From contig CAYMCQ010000002.1 in NCBI GenBank assembly GCA_964389025.1, forward strand, positions 1-64,000: DNA of 64,000 nucleotides, given 5' to 3'. Origin of the DNA: CAYMCQ01 sp964389025 (lineage in GTDB: Bacteria; Verrucomicrobiota; Verrucomicrobiia; Limisphaerales; CAYMCQ01). A program made the position numbers and the translations under genes. A model generated the notes under the pieces. That model worked only from the letters and a program-made list of their open reading frames with translations. It ran no database searches and was not told the DNA's origin. Of the stretch, positions 52,104-60,138 are shown piece after piece (position 1 is the first letter of the stretch; each line of letters begins with the position of its first letter).

Positions 52104-53273
52104 TTACTTGATGAAGCTATCGAACTTAAACTTGCTCAGATCGAAACGGCTTTTGCCTGTCGTTGCTAATTCAGACAACGCCTCACCAATTGCAGCGGAA
52201 TGCTTGAATCCATGACCCGAACACGGTGATGCCAGGATGACATTTTTCTGCTCCGGATGAAAATCTATCACGAACCCGAAATCGGGTGTGACAGTGTATA
52301 AACAAGAGACTGCCTTGATACACTTACTGGAGACGTTCGGAAGATATGCCTCCACAAGATTTCTATGCATGGCACTCATCTCGGCTTGGCTCACATTCCG
52401 ATTCACAGTGTCAGCGGTAGTAGTTGTTTCATACTGTTCAGTTGCAATCTTTAAACCACCTTTGGGACCATTGATCGCTGGGAAGCCGTATATGAGCTTC
52501 TTTTTGTCCTGCAATTCCCAGATAAAAACGGGAAATTTGTCCGGAGTAAACTCTTTGAACGAATCCTCAACATCAAACCAGAACAACACCTGCCGCATTA
52601 TCTTAAAATATTTTTTGTGCTTTTTGTCGACAAGCTGGGGAACCCACGGTCCGGCCGTAATGACTAATTTGTCAGCGCGATATTCTCCTTTTGTCGTCTT
52701 CACAACAACTCGATCGGAAGCATCAAACCGAATCACCTTTTCTTCAGTGCGAATTTGCGCTCCATATTTTTTTGCTAATTCCAACTGTGCCCTGATGCAC
52801 TCTTCCGGTCGCACAAATCCTGCCTCATACTCAAAGTAACCTCTTTCGTTGTCCTGAACGTTGAATTCAGGATACCGCTTTCGTATCCGTTCAACGGAGA
52901 GCTTTTCATGCTTGATGTTATGTTTTTCCGCCGCGGCTAAAGTCTTATCAAAAAATTGCACAGCATGAGTGGAAGTTGTTTTTCCACGACTGGAAATAAT
53001 AAGGCCACCATTGGAAGTAAGCAGGCTCCTCCCTGTTTCTTTCTCGATCTCCCGCCAGAGTTCATGCGAACGAAGTGCGAAAGGTATGTAATGATCTCCT
53101 TCACCAATAGCGAGCCTTGTGACGCGAGTATCACCATGACTTGATCCGAAGGTGTGCGGAGGTGAAAATTGATCGATCCCGAGTACTCGGTTTCCTCTTT
53201 TAGCCAACTGATATGTAGCAGCGCTTCCCATTGCACCGAGCCCGATGACAATCGTTTCGAATTGATCGTTCAT
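52104..53273 (-). CDS. solA: N-methyl-L-tryptophan / sarcosine oxidase (monomeric)
   Basis: 389 aa, the usual size of monomeric sarcosine/N-methyltryptophan oxidases. FAD-binding VIGLGAMGSAATYQLAKRG, GIDQFSPPHTFGSSHGDTRV, and near the C-terminus SPCSGHGFKHSAAIGEALSE, where Cys attaches FAD covalently. It oxidatively demethylates N-methyl amino acids giving formaldehyde and H2O2. The family is certain; the choice of N-methyltryptophan over sarcosine is not. It stands alone, convergent with the small ORF at 51507. Confidence 0.88.
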   Translation of the reverse strand: MNDQFETIVIGLGAMGSAATYQLAKRGNRVLGIDQFSPPHTFGSSHGDTRVTRLAIGEGDHYIPFALRSHELWREIEKETGRSLLTSNGGLIISSRGKTTSTHAVQFFDKTLAAAEKHNIKHEKLSVERIRKRYPEFNVQDNERGYFEYEAGFVRPEECIRAQLELAKKYGAQIRTEEKVIRFDASDRVVVKTTKGEYRADKLVITAGPWVPQLVDKKHKKYFKIMRQVLFWFDVEDSFKEFTPDKFPVFIWELQDKKKLIYGFPAINGPKGGLKIATEQYETTTTADTVNRNVSQAEMSAMHRNLVEAYLPNVSSKCIKAVSCLYTVTPDFGFVIDFHPEQKNVILASPCSGHGFKHSAAIGEALSELATTGKSRFDLSKFKFDSFIK

Positions 53274-53573
53274 AACGTCCGCTCACGCGGTCAGGCAACA
53301 TTTTGGAATTGGTTTCAATCCGCAAAGAAAAGGCGATCCCATTTCTGAGACCGCCTTTTTGTCCCCAACAAAAACACAAACGATTTGTTTTGTCAGTGTT
53401 CTGATTCAACTGATTTTCTAAGAATGGGTCAAGTGAATTTTCGCCGCCTTTCCGGGCTTGACATCCCCAAGATGAAGCATATCAAGGCTCTCGTAACCAC
53501 AGGAGCATCGGTTACTTCGTTCACAAACACTAAAAAACAATTGTTGTGTTGTCTCATTAAGAAAAGGCAATCC
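53274..53573. other. intergenic, no gene seen
   Basis: Leader region between two divergent genes; I find no repeat, hairpin or promoter that stands out. Confidence 0.3.
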
Positions 53574-54884
53574 ATGAAACTGATTCGATCTTTCTCAATC
53601 ACTCTCGCGCTTCTTTTGTCGGCAATTCCGTTGGCAAAGGCCGACGCAATCCGAATCGCGAGCTATAACATCAAGTTCTTCGCGACAGGCGTCGTCAACC
53701 AAGGCGACCGCCTCGACAAATTAAAACAAGTCATTGACGTGCTAGACGCTGATATAATCGGCCTTCAAGAAATCGATGACCGCGCGGCTCTGATGCTGTT
53801 GTTTCCAACGAACAAATGGGAAATAATAATTGATGACACAAGCGGCGATGACCAGGATGTCGCACTCGTGGCACTCAAAAGCGCGGTAACAGTTAAAGGA
53901 CACGAATACCTCTTTCCCGGTTCATCGAACAACACGTTCTTTCCTAATCGCCGCGATGTGTTGTCCGTCGAGCTTCAGTTGCCAAACTCTGCCGGAAGTT
54001 TCTTTGTCATGGTGCAGCATGCAAAGGCACGCTTTGGTGGCAGGAAACAGACAGACGACCGTCGAGAAGGAGCGGCGCGAAAACTGGTTGAGAAGATCAA
54101 GCAGGACTTTGATGATAGGGATTTCATCCTTTTAGGAGACTTAAATGACAATCCCGATGATCGCTCGCTCAACATCCTTGAAACGGGCGACCCCAATGCG
54201 CTCGGTGGACCCGAAGAAATGGACGGTCCTTTGTTGGTCAATCTGATGGACCAGTTGTGCGCCGACGGGCATGTATCTCATGGTCGATCCTCTTCCGACA
54301 TCGTCGCAGGTCAGATCAATACGCTTGATCCAAATAGCCGGTCGAGAAACAACAATGCACGCGGCACCGATGCGAATACGGGAGATATTTTGTTCGATCA
54401 GATTCTTTTCCCGGTTTCGATGAAAAACAAATATGTCGGCGGTTCTGTTAAGGTGTTCAACCATCCCTCAGGAGTTTCCGGCAATGATGACACACGGGCC
54501 TCCGACCACTTGCCGGTGTATGCCGAGTTTGATTTTGAGGCAGCGGTCGCGCCGCCAGCGACTACAACGCTCCGCATTGCCGGACTATTGCCAAATCCAG
54601 AAGGCACCGACGCAGGCCATGAGCAAGTTGTTCTGGCGAATGGCACCGCAAGCGCCGTGAATCTGCAAGGGTTCAAACTGCGCGACAAATCTCACAATGA
54701 ATTCTCCCTGAGCGGAGTGGTTCCGAGCGGTTCCAAACTGACGATTACCATGCAAGGCAATTCAATGCCGCTTAATAATGATACCGATGAGATTCAATTG
54801 ATTGACCCGCAAGGTGACGAGAAAGACAAGGTATCCTATACAGCCTCTCAGGTGAAAGTGGGCCAGATGATTGAATTCCCCTGA
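53574..54884 (+). CDS. secreted endonuclease/exonuclease/phosphatase with lamin-tail domain
   Basis: 436 aa. Signal peptide MKLIRSFSITLALLLSAIPL. EEP fold: RIASYNIKFF, LQEIDDRAALM (Glu), FVMVQHAKA, FILLGDLNDNPDDRS and ASDHLPVYAEFDF (His/Asp), so all the catalytic residues look present. The C-terminal ~110 residues form a lamin-tail (LTD) domain (VVLANGTASAVNLQGFKLRD, IQLIDPQGDEKDKVSY). Secreted DNases of this architecture digest extracellular DNA; phosphodiester substrate not proven. The ATG at 53574 starts the signal peptide. Confidence 0.85.
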   Translation: MKLIRSFSITLALLLSAIPLAKADAIRIASYNIKFFATGVVNQGDRLDKLKQVIDVLDADIIGLQEIDDRAALMLLFPTNKWEIIIDDTSGDDQDVALVALKSAVTVKGHEYLFPGSSNNTFFPNRRDVLSVELQLPNSAGSFFVMVQHAKARFGGRKQTDDRREGAARKLVEKIKQDFDDRDFILLGDLNDNPDDRSLNILETGDPNALGGPEEMDGPLLVNLMDQLCADGHVSHGRSSSDIVAGQINTLDPNSRSRNNNARGTDANTGDILFDQILFPVSMKNKYVGGSVKVFNHPSGVSGNDDTRASDHLPVYAEFDFEAAVAPPATTTLRIAGLLPNPEGTDAGHEQVVLANGTASAVNLQGFKLRDKSHNEFSLSGVVPSGSKLTITMQGNSMPLNNDTDEIQLIDPQGDEKDKVSYTASQVKVGQMIEFP

Positions 54885-54993
54885 TCTCGACTCTTTTCAA
54901 ATACCGTGAGTTTCAGAGGCACGCCATATGAAGTTTTCCCTGACTGGTCAAACCGCAACCACAGTCTGAATTAAAATCCCTCTGTGGTTATTC

Positions 54994-55176
54994 TCACGAC
55001 TTGATCTGCCGGACGATTTGCCGCGCAATGATTTCTATCGTGTCTTCTATGTCCTGAAGCTTCTCGAAAATCTTCTCCGAGCAATCACAGTTCTGGCGTT
55101 TGATCCAACTGGAAAAGAATCGCCTGACCCATCTACGAAAAGAGCGGTTCTGTGCTGCGCTGTATATTTTTTTCAT
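54994..55176 (-). CDS. possible small helical protein, 60 aa
   Basis: MKKIYSAAQNRSFRRWVRRF + FSSWIKRQNCDCSEKIFEKL + QDIEDTIEIIARQIVRQIKS. Basic N-terminus and helical, acidic C-terminal half, no known family. Weak support; could be chance. It lies between two better genes. Confidence 0.35.
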   Translation of the reverse strand: MKKIYSAAQNRSFRRWVRRFFSSWIKRQNCDCSEKIFEKLQDIEDTIEIIARQIVRQIKS

Positions 55177-55278
55177 ATACGCACAGGATAAACGCCGGAG
55201 ACACGCAGACAAAGACGCCGAAACTTGCCGGATGCGGAAAGTGTTTTACATCTCAGCCTGTATATTTTTGCCGGCGCC

Positions 55279-55485
55279 CTATGTTGTGTGGCACGGATTG
55301 GAGCAATAATAGCAGCCGTTAGACTGGCTGTAATGCTTCTTGGCTTCTTGCACTGCTGGCGCGCAACTTGAGAAGTCTCCGAGATACAGGCGATTTTCAG
55401 ATTCAGGCATGAATGAGCAACCTGTTACATGTACTTCATGATCGCCATTCGCCTGTGCATTCTTGTTAACGTAGTAGGATGCCAT
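55279..55485 (-). CDS. small Cys/His-rich protein, 68 aa
   Basis: MASYYVNKNAQANGDHEVHV + TGCSFMPESENRLYLGDFSS + CAPAVQEAKKHYSQSNGCYY + CSNPCHTT. I recognise this short family, which recurs with little variation in many unrelated bacteria. CYYCSNPCH at the C-terminus and the early Cys resemble a metal-binding knuckle. No function is known. A nearly unbroken AGGAAAGG sits directly before its start on the minus strand. Confidence 0.8.
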   Translation of the reverse strand: MASYYVNKNAQANGDHEVHVTGCSFMPESENRLYLGDFSSCAPAVQEAKKHYSQSNGCYYCSNPCHTT

Positions 55486-55575
55486 ATATGACCTTTCCTT
55501 TCTTTTCGTCTGCCCTGCGGGAGACGCGTTTGATTCGACCGAGATTATTGCCCGGCGCGATGTGCCGTCAAGCCA

Positions 55576-55883
55576 ATGGCGAATCTGAATAAGGTCACCG
55601 CCACCGCTTCGGACATTCGCGGTTGAGCCAGATTGTCGAGACGTTCACGATCATCACGACCGCTGCGAATGAGCAGATGAAGCCGTTGCATGACCGCATA
55701 CCGGTGATCGTGCAACCGAATCATTACGATTGGTGGTTGTTCGATGATGCGTTGTGCAAGTCGGTCTTGAACCGTCCGCAGAATGATGCGTTGAAGATTT
55801 ATCCGGTGAGTCCTCTTGTGAACAGTCCGAGGAATGCAGACGCGCGGTGTATTGAGCCGGTCAGGGGTGGCGGTAAATCCTGA
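55576..55883 (+). pseudogene. SRAP (YedK/HMCES) family remnant
   Basis: The C-terminal part of an SOS-response-associated peptidase is clear: VETFTIITTAANEQMKPLHD + RIPVIVQPNHYDWWL and KIYPVSPLVNSPRNADARCI + EPV. The full protein is about 220 aa; only ~80 are present, in frame from 55623. Another frame from ATG 55576 reads MANLNKVTATASDIRG, which looks like an SRAP N-terminus but has Ala where the catalytic Cys2 belongs. So the gene seems internally deleted, possibly with a frameshift. Its end overlaps the nuclease gene at 55861. Confidence 0.7.
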
Positions 55884-58050
55884 AAAAGTTTGATCCGAAA
55901 GGAACGTTGGTTGTGAAGGTGTAGCTCGTTCCCGCCGCAAGGAGATTGGATTTGAAGATTGTCCAGTTCGTGAAGTCGGTGGAGCACTCGATGTTGTAGG
56001 TGCGTGTGGCCAGAGATTCCCATTTGAACGTCGCGGTCTGGTTGCTCACGCTGAAGGAAAGGATTTTGTAAACCGGATTGGTGTATGCTTGCACGGCGGA
56101 AACGGTCCCGTCTATCGCGAAGTCGTAGTTGGTATTGTTCGCCACGTCGAAGATATACCAGGTTCCCGCCGAGCTTGTGCCGCCCCAGTTCACGATGCGG
56201 AAGGTAATGTTTGTTCCCGCGCCGACGTTCTGCAATGGCGTGATTCCTGAAAGGTCAATCGGGGCAATTGACCCGCCTGCGCTGGTGTTGGACGGGTAGA
56301 AAATGGCGGCAATGTCAGTGAACGCGCCAGAGCCGACTTGATATTGCACCAAGGCGTTGGTCGCGCCCGTGGCCGAATGGCGGTAATCAAACTTGCTGAT
56401 TGAGGAATAGGAAACGTAGTAGCCGGTCTGTCCGGCAATGGAGCAGGTGACGAATTGGTTTGAACCGATGGCGTTCGCCGATGTGAGATTCGTAAAGCTC
56501 GTGCCTCCCCATGCGCGAACCGCTGCGGTGCCGACTTGAGCGACGCCGGTTCCGCGAGTGAGACCAACGACGGTGAGGTTCGCCGCGCCGGTTGTGGGAG
56601 CCAAAGGCGAAGCTCCGTAGTTTCCAGAGCCGCCTGTCAGCCCATTCACATCCCAGCCAACAAGCGTGCCTGTGAAGTCGCCGCCGTTTGTGAAAGCGTT
56701 AATGGTGATGATGTCGGTTGCGGTGTTGTTTGCAGCGTTGGTTTCGTCGCCGCCGGAAACTGTGACTGTGTTGGTGACACTCGCCGGAGCGTTGGAAGCA
56801 ACGTTCACGGTGACTGTGATGGCGGGATAGGCTGAGTTCGCAGAGAGAGCGTCGGAGCGCGTGGCGGTGAGTGTGCCGAGTGTCGTGCTCCAACCCGTGC
56901 CGCTGATGGCCGTCGCAGTCAGGCCGGAGCCGAGAACGTTGGAAACGGTGATCGTGCCGGATGTTGATGCGATGCCGGAATTGGTCACGATGATGGTGTA
57001 GGTATCGCCAACGTCCTGTTGCGTGAAATTGCCTGAATGAGTGGCGGTGAGAGTCAAGTCAGGCGTGCCGCCAGACCCGATGATGAAGTTACTCGCGCTG
57101 TTTGTCGTGCCGCCGGGCGTCGTGACGGAGATCGTGCCGGTGGTCGCGTTTGTCGGAACTGTGGCCGTGATTTGCGTGTTTGAATCCACGATGAAGACGG
57201 CGTTCAAGCCGTTGAATTTCACAACAGAAGTGCCATTAAAGTTTGTGCCGGTGATCACGACGTTTGTGTTCACGTTCCCGCTCGTGGGCGCAAAGCTCGT
57301 GATGCCTGGCGGCGGCGGACTGACAAGGTTGTCTATCTTGGCCCTGAATGCCGAGGCGATTGTTCCCGGCAACGCGGTGAAAAAAGTGAAGCCTGTTTCC
57401 AATTCGATTTGACGCGCGGACGTGACGTAGTTCGACCAGTTCCCGCTCAGGCCATTCGTGACGTTCGGAATGATCATGCTGATCACGCGATTCGTCGTCG
57501 TCGTGATGCGGCTCAATGCCGTGCCGCCGCCCAACGGAACCACCACCACGATTTTCCAGACGTTAGACCCGATGTATGCTTTGCCGCTTGGAATCTTGTT
57601 CGTGCCGAAACCGCTCGGCCCGCAAATGATGAGCAATTCATTCGCCGTCGTCAGGTCACGGCAATAGTTTTCAAACGTCGCCCAAACTCCCTGATTGTTG
57701 TGTGCGGACTGCGGCGTAATGTTCGACATGTAAAACACCGCGTCGTTATGCGGGTCCGTGTCCGTCCGGTCCTCCGACGGACACAAATGGCCGCGATTGA
57801 AATTGTTTGTCCCCACTCCGTTGTAATCATTGTCCGTCATCCGATAAAAGTTCGGCGGCAAAGTGGTGTCCGTGAAATAATTGTCCGAGCGCGTCGCGCT
57901 GCCAACGTCACCAGCGGTCAAGTCCCAGCTCGCCCAGACCGGCCCGCCCAGATTATCGCTGAAATCCAGCGCCTCGACGTCCCGCTGGACGAGGTAATGA
58001 TCGTGATTGTTCGTGTCCGCAGTCGCACCGCTGGGATTGCCCAACTGCAT
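55861..58050 (-). CDS. DNA/RNA non-specific endonuclease with TIG/DUF11-like domains
   Basis: About 729 aa. The N-terminal domain is the NUC family: TNNFNRGHLCPSEDRT (NRGH in place of DRGH), YMSNITPQSAHNNQGVWATF and the Asn/Glu set following. Then IPT/TIG-type (ITSFAPTSGNVNTNVVITGT, NFNGTSVVKFNG), a DUF11-like repeat (LTATHSGNFTQQDVGDTYTI) and a C-terminal sorting/beta domain. Normal family members begin with a signal peptide; here the frame upstream (to 58164) is antisense to the TOPRIM gene, so the signal is lost. The start is uncertain. Confidence 0.82.
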   Translation of the reverse strand: MQLGNPSGATADTNNHDHYLVQRDVEALDFSDNLGGPVWASWDLTAGDVGSATRSDNYFTDTTLPPNFYRMTDNDYNGVGTNNFNRGHLCPSEDRTDTDPHNDAVFYMSNITPQSAHNNQGVWATFENYCRDLTTANELLIICGPSGFGTNKIPSGKAYIGSNVWKIVVVVPLGGGTALSRITTTTNRVISMIIPNVTNGLSGNWSNYVTSARQIELETGFTFFTALPGTIASAFRAKIDNLVSPPPPGITSFAPTSGNVNTNVVITGTNFNGTSVVKFNGLNAVFIVDSNTQITATVPTNATTGTISVTTPGGTTNSASNFIIGSGGTPDLTLTATHSGNFTQQDVGDTYTIIVTNSGIASTSGTITVSNVLGSGLTATAISGTGWSTTLGTLTATRSDALSANSAYPAITVTVNVASNAPASVTNTVTVSGGDETNAANNTATDIITINAFTNGGDFTGTLVGWDVNGLTGGSGNYGASPLAPTTGAANLTVVGLTRGTGVAQVGTAAVRAWGGTSFTNLTSANAIGSNQFVTCSIAGQTGYYVSYSSISKFDYRHSATGATNALVQYQVGSGAFTDIAAIFYPSNTSAGGSIAPIDLSGITPLQNVGAGTNITFRIVNWGGTSSAGTWYIFDVANNTNYDFAIDGTVSAVQAYTNPVYKILSFSVSNQTATFKWESLATRTYNIECSTDFTNWTIFKSNLLAAGTSYTFTTNVPFGSNFFRIYRHP

Positions 58051-58062
58051 TTGCAGCGTTGA

Positions 58063-58878
58063 ATGGAGGACGTGAGCATCCACGCAGCGGCCCTCAAAGC
58101 CATTGAGTGGTTTAACCTCGATTCCGAGGCGATGAAAGGAAGCCGCAATGGGAGCGAAGATCATTCCGAGGAAGCGGAGGAGCGGGAAAGTTCGAAAGCG
58201 CAGAAGCCGAACTCAAAAGAACCGCCATCAAGCCAGACTGCGAGAAACGGAACGGCGAAAGAAGACAACGACACGCCGAACAAGCCGCTCGGTTTCCGAT
58301 TGGAAAAGCTTGAGCACAATCATTCATACCTCACCCGCCGCGGTCTGACGCCGGAAACGGCCATAGACTTCGGCGCAGGCTTCTGTCCTAAAGGCATCAT
58401 GGCGGCACGCATTGCCATTCCCATCCACAACGTGGAAGGGAAAGTTGTTGCGTATGCCGGACGCTTCCCCGGAGAACCAACGGATGATACGCCCAAATAC
58501 AAGCTCCCGCCCGGATTCAAAAAGGGGTTGGAGTTGTTCAACATTGATCGGGCTATCAAGGAGTCTCCCGACACGCCGCTTGTCATTGTCGAAGGGTTCT
58601 TCGACTGCATGAAACTTCACCAGAACGGCTGCAAAAAAGTTGTTGCCCTCATGGGGAGCACCATGTCAGCCGCGCAGGAGGAACTGATCCGCAGATACAC
58701 CAACTCACAGAGCCGCGTCATCGCCATCCTTGATGAAGACGAGGCGGGACGCGCAGGCCGGGAGGACATCGCCTGTCGCCTCTCGAAGTTCTGCTTCGTG
58801 AAGGTTCACCAGTTCGAAAAGCCAGGAATGCAGCCCGAGGACTTGTCCGCAGAGGAACTGTATTCCCTGCTCGATTGA
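58063..58878 (+). CDS. TOPRIM primase-like protein, N-terminally truncated
   Basis: 271 aa. It starts with a residual helix VSIHAAALKAIEWFNLDS of DnaG-like primases, then the primase core with YLTRRGLTPETAIDFGAGFC, GRFPGEPTDDTPKYKLPPGF and the TOPRIM motifs VIVEGFFDCMKLHQNG (Glu) and AILDEDEAGRAG (D-x-D). The CHC2 zinc domain that should precede is missing; the DNA upstream is nuclease code on the other strand. So this is a fragment fused at about 58060, possibly still translated. Typical partner of plasmid or phage-like replication modules. Confidence 0.78.
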   Translation: MEDVSIHAAALKAIEWFNLDSEAMKGSRNGSEDHSEEAEERESSKAQKPNSKEPPSSQTARNGTAKEDNDTPNKPLGFRLEKLEHNHSYLTRRGLTPETAIDFGAGFCPKGIMAARIAIPIHNVEGKVVAYAGRFPGEPTDDTPKYKLPPGFKKGLELFNIDRAIKESPDTPLVIVEGFFDCMKLHQNGCKKVVALMGSTMSAAQEELIRRYTNSQSRVIAILDEDEAGRAGREDIACRLSKFCFVKVHQFEKPGMQPEDLSAEELYSLLD

Positions 58879-58889
58879 CGAGGTGCGCC

Positions 58890-59195
58890 ATGAATACCAC
58901 TGGCGAACAAGGGCAATGTCTCGGCCTCATCTTCGAACCTTTCTGGCACAAGTTCCGCCTGCGGGTGAACGATGTCATCCGAGTTGACGGCAGGCTTGGT
59001 AAGGTCATCCGCGTCACTGACTGCGCGGCGGTCGTGCTCATCAACCGACCGGTGCGGCAATTCACCACGCGATTTGACAAGCATGTCCGATTGCAGCCCT
59101 CGCCCGTTCTGGTTCGGATCTGTTCCAACTCGGATACCGAGGTGCTGAATCGCCAACCAAAGAAACGCAAACAACACGAAAGGAGGACTACATGA
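58890..59195 (+). CDS. small protein of the island, 101 aa
   Basis: MNTTGEQGQCLGLIFEPFWH + KFRLRVNDVIRVDGRLGKVI + RVTDCAAVVLINRPVRQFTT. A short OB/SH3-like beta segment (VNDVIRVDGRLGKVIRVTD) is visible. GAGGTG lies seven bases before the ATG. First of four overlapping small genes, its stop overlaps the next start. Confidence 0.65.
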   Translation: MNTTGEQGQCLGLIFEPFWHKFRLRVNDVIRVDGRLGKVIRVTDCAAVVLINRPVRQFTTRFDKHVRLQPSPVLVRICSNSDTEVLNRQPKKRKQHERRTT

Positions 59196-59518
59196 ACATA
59201 TACGAAGGCTGGCGGGAAGGGTGTGCCGCGATTGTGACCGTCAACGACGGACGGCTCAGTCCGCGCTGGGACTTGTATAACCACAGTCCGAGCGGATTCG
59301 AGTGGGGCTACAGTGGAAGCGGCCCGGCGCAACTCTCACTTGCAATCCTGGCTAATCACTTGGGCGATGATCGAGAGGCTCTAAACCTCTATCAACGCTT
59401 CAAGTGGGCAGTGATTGCCGAGTTGCCTTTTAGGCGCTGGAGGCTGACGAGCCACGACATTGACGAGGCGCTTTGGTGCATTCGCCGCCACGAAACCGTC
59501 GCGGGAGGTGCACCATGA
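59192..59518 (+). CDS. small protein of the island, 108 aa
   Basis: Preceded by AGGAGG. MNIYEGWREGCAAIVTVNDG + RLSPRWDLYNHSPSGFEWGY + SGSGPAQLSLAILANHLGDD then a helix with ALNLYQRFKWAVIAELPFRR. This type of DUF6166-like protein occurs in plasmids and integrative elements. I do not know its function. Confidence 0.7.
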   Translation: MNIYEGWREGCAAIVTVNDGRLSPRWDLYNHSPSGFEWGYSGSGPAQLSLAILANHLGDDREALNLYQRFKWAVIAELPFRRWRLTSHDIDEALWCIRRHETVAGGAP

Positions 59519-59706
59519 AGTTCGCGGTCAAGCGATACTGGCAACTGTGTGATGAAGTTCACGTGGATGCTGACTCCATTGACGACGCTATCGAGCGAGC
59601 GCACAAGATGCCGCTCAATGAATTCCAAGGCGATTTTGTCTTGGGTTCATTGAACAGCGATCCACACGTTGACGTAGAACAGTTGATGGCGAAAGGCAGA
59701 TCGTGA
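59515..59706 (+). CDS. small protein of the island, 63 aa
   Basis: MKFAVKRYWQLCDEVHVDAD then SIDDAIERAHKMPLNEFQGD and a polar end. Starts in ATGA overlap with the previous stop and after a GGGAGGTG. Compact, acidic and helical. No known family. Confidence 0.65.
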   Translation: MKFAVKRYWQLCDEVHVDADSIDDAIERAHKMPLNEFQGDFVLGSLNSDPHVDVEQLMAKGRS

Positions 59707-59990
59707 GCACAACTGTTCTCCCCGTTGCCAAGATTCGCCTTGGCAAGATTGTCACCATAGCCAATGCAAGGTCGCAGTTGTCCGAGGAGGAAATTCTCAA
59801 AGACATTCAGCGACATCAGGCGGGAGATTGGGGTGACTTGTATGAGCATGAGCACAAGGCAAACGATCTTGCCATCGTTCAAGGCACACGCATTTGGTCG
59901 GTGTATCACAGCGAGAAAGGCGTGAAGTTCTGGATCATCACCGAAGCGAACCGTTCGTTAACGACGGTGCTGCTCCCGGAAGACTACTGA
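59703..59990 (+). CDS. plasmid-related protein, 95 aa
   Basis: GTG start overlapping the previous stop. LGKIVTIANARSQLSEEEIL + KDIQRHQAGDWGDLYEHEHK + ANDLAIVQGTRIWSVYHSEK and WIITEANRSLTTVLLPEDY. I recognise this as a conserved short family of plasmid and integrative-element proteins, which have the DWGDL and TEA-RS-TT-LLPEDY signatures. Function unknown. Confidence 0.78.
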   Translation: MSTTVLPVAKIRLGKIVTIANARSQLSEEEILKDIQRHQAGDWGDLYEHEHKANDLAIVQGTRIWSVYHSEKGVKFWIITEANRSLTTVLLPEDY

Positions 59991-59995
59991 TTCAA

Positions 59996-60029
59996 CAACC
60001 TCTCTCATCCCGAGGGAGGTTGCTTTTTT
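59996..60029 (+). terminator. rho-independent terminator
   Basis: CAACCTC (59996-60002) pairs with GAGGTTG (60016-60022), then CTTTTTT. It ends the four-gene small-protein operon. Confidence 0.85.
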
Positions 60030-60138
60030 CCTGGTCAAAGCGACCGCACTTCCCCGCTGAAGTGCCGTCCGCGCTTCCAGTTGAGAATCCCCAAACCAGA
60101 AGCAACCCGCATGGGTGGACGGCAAGAAAGTGAGTTCT

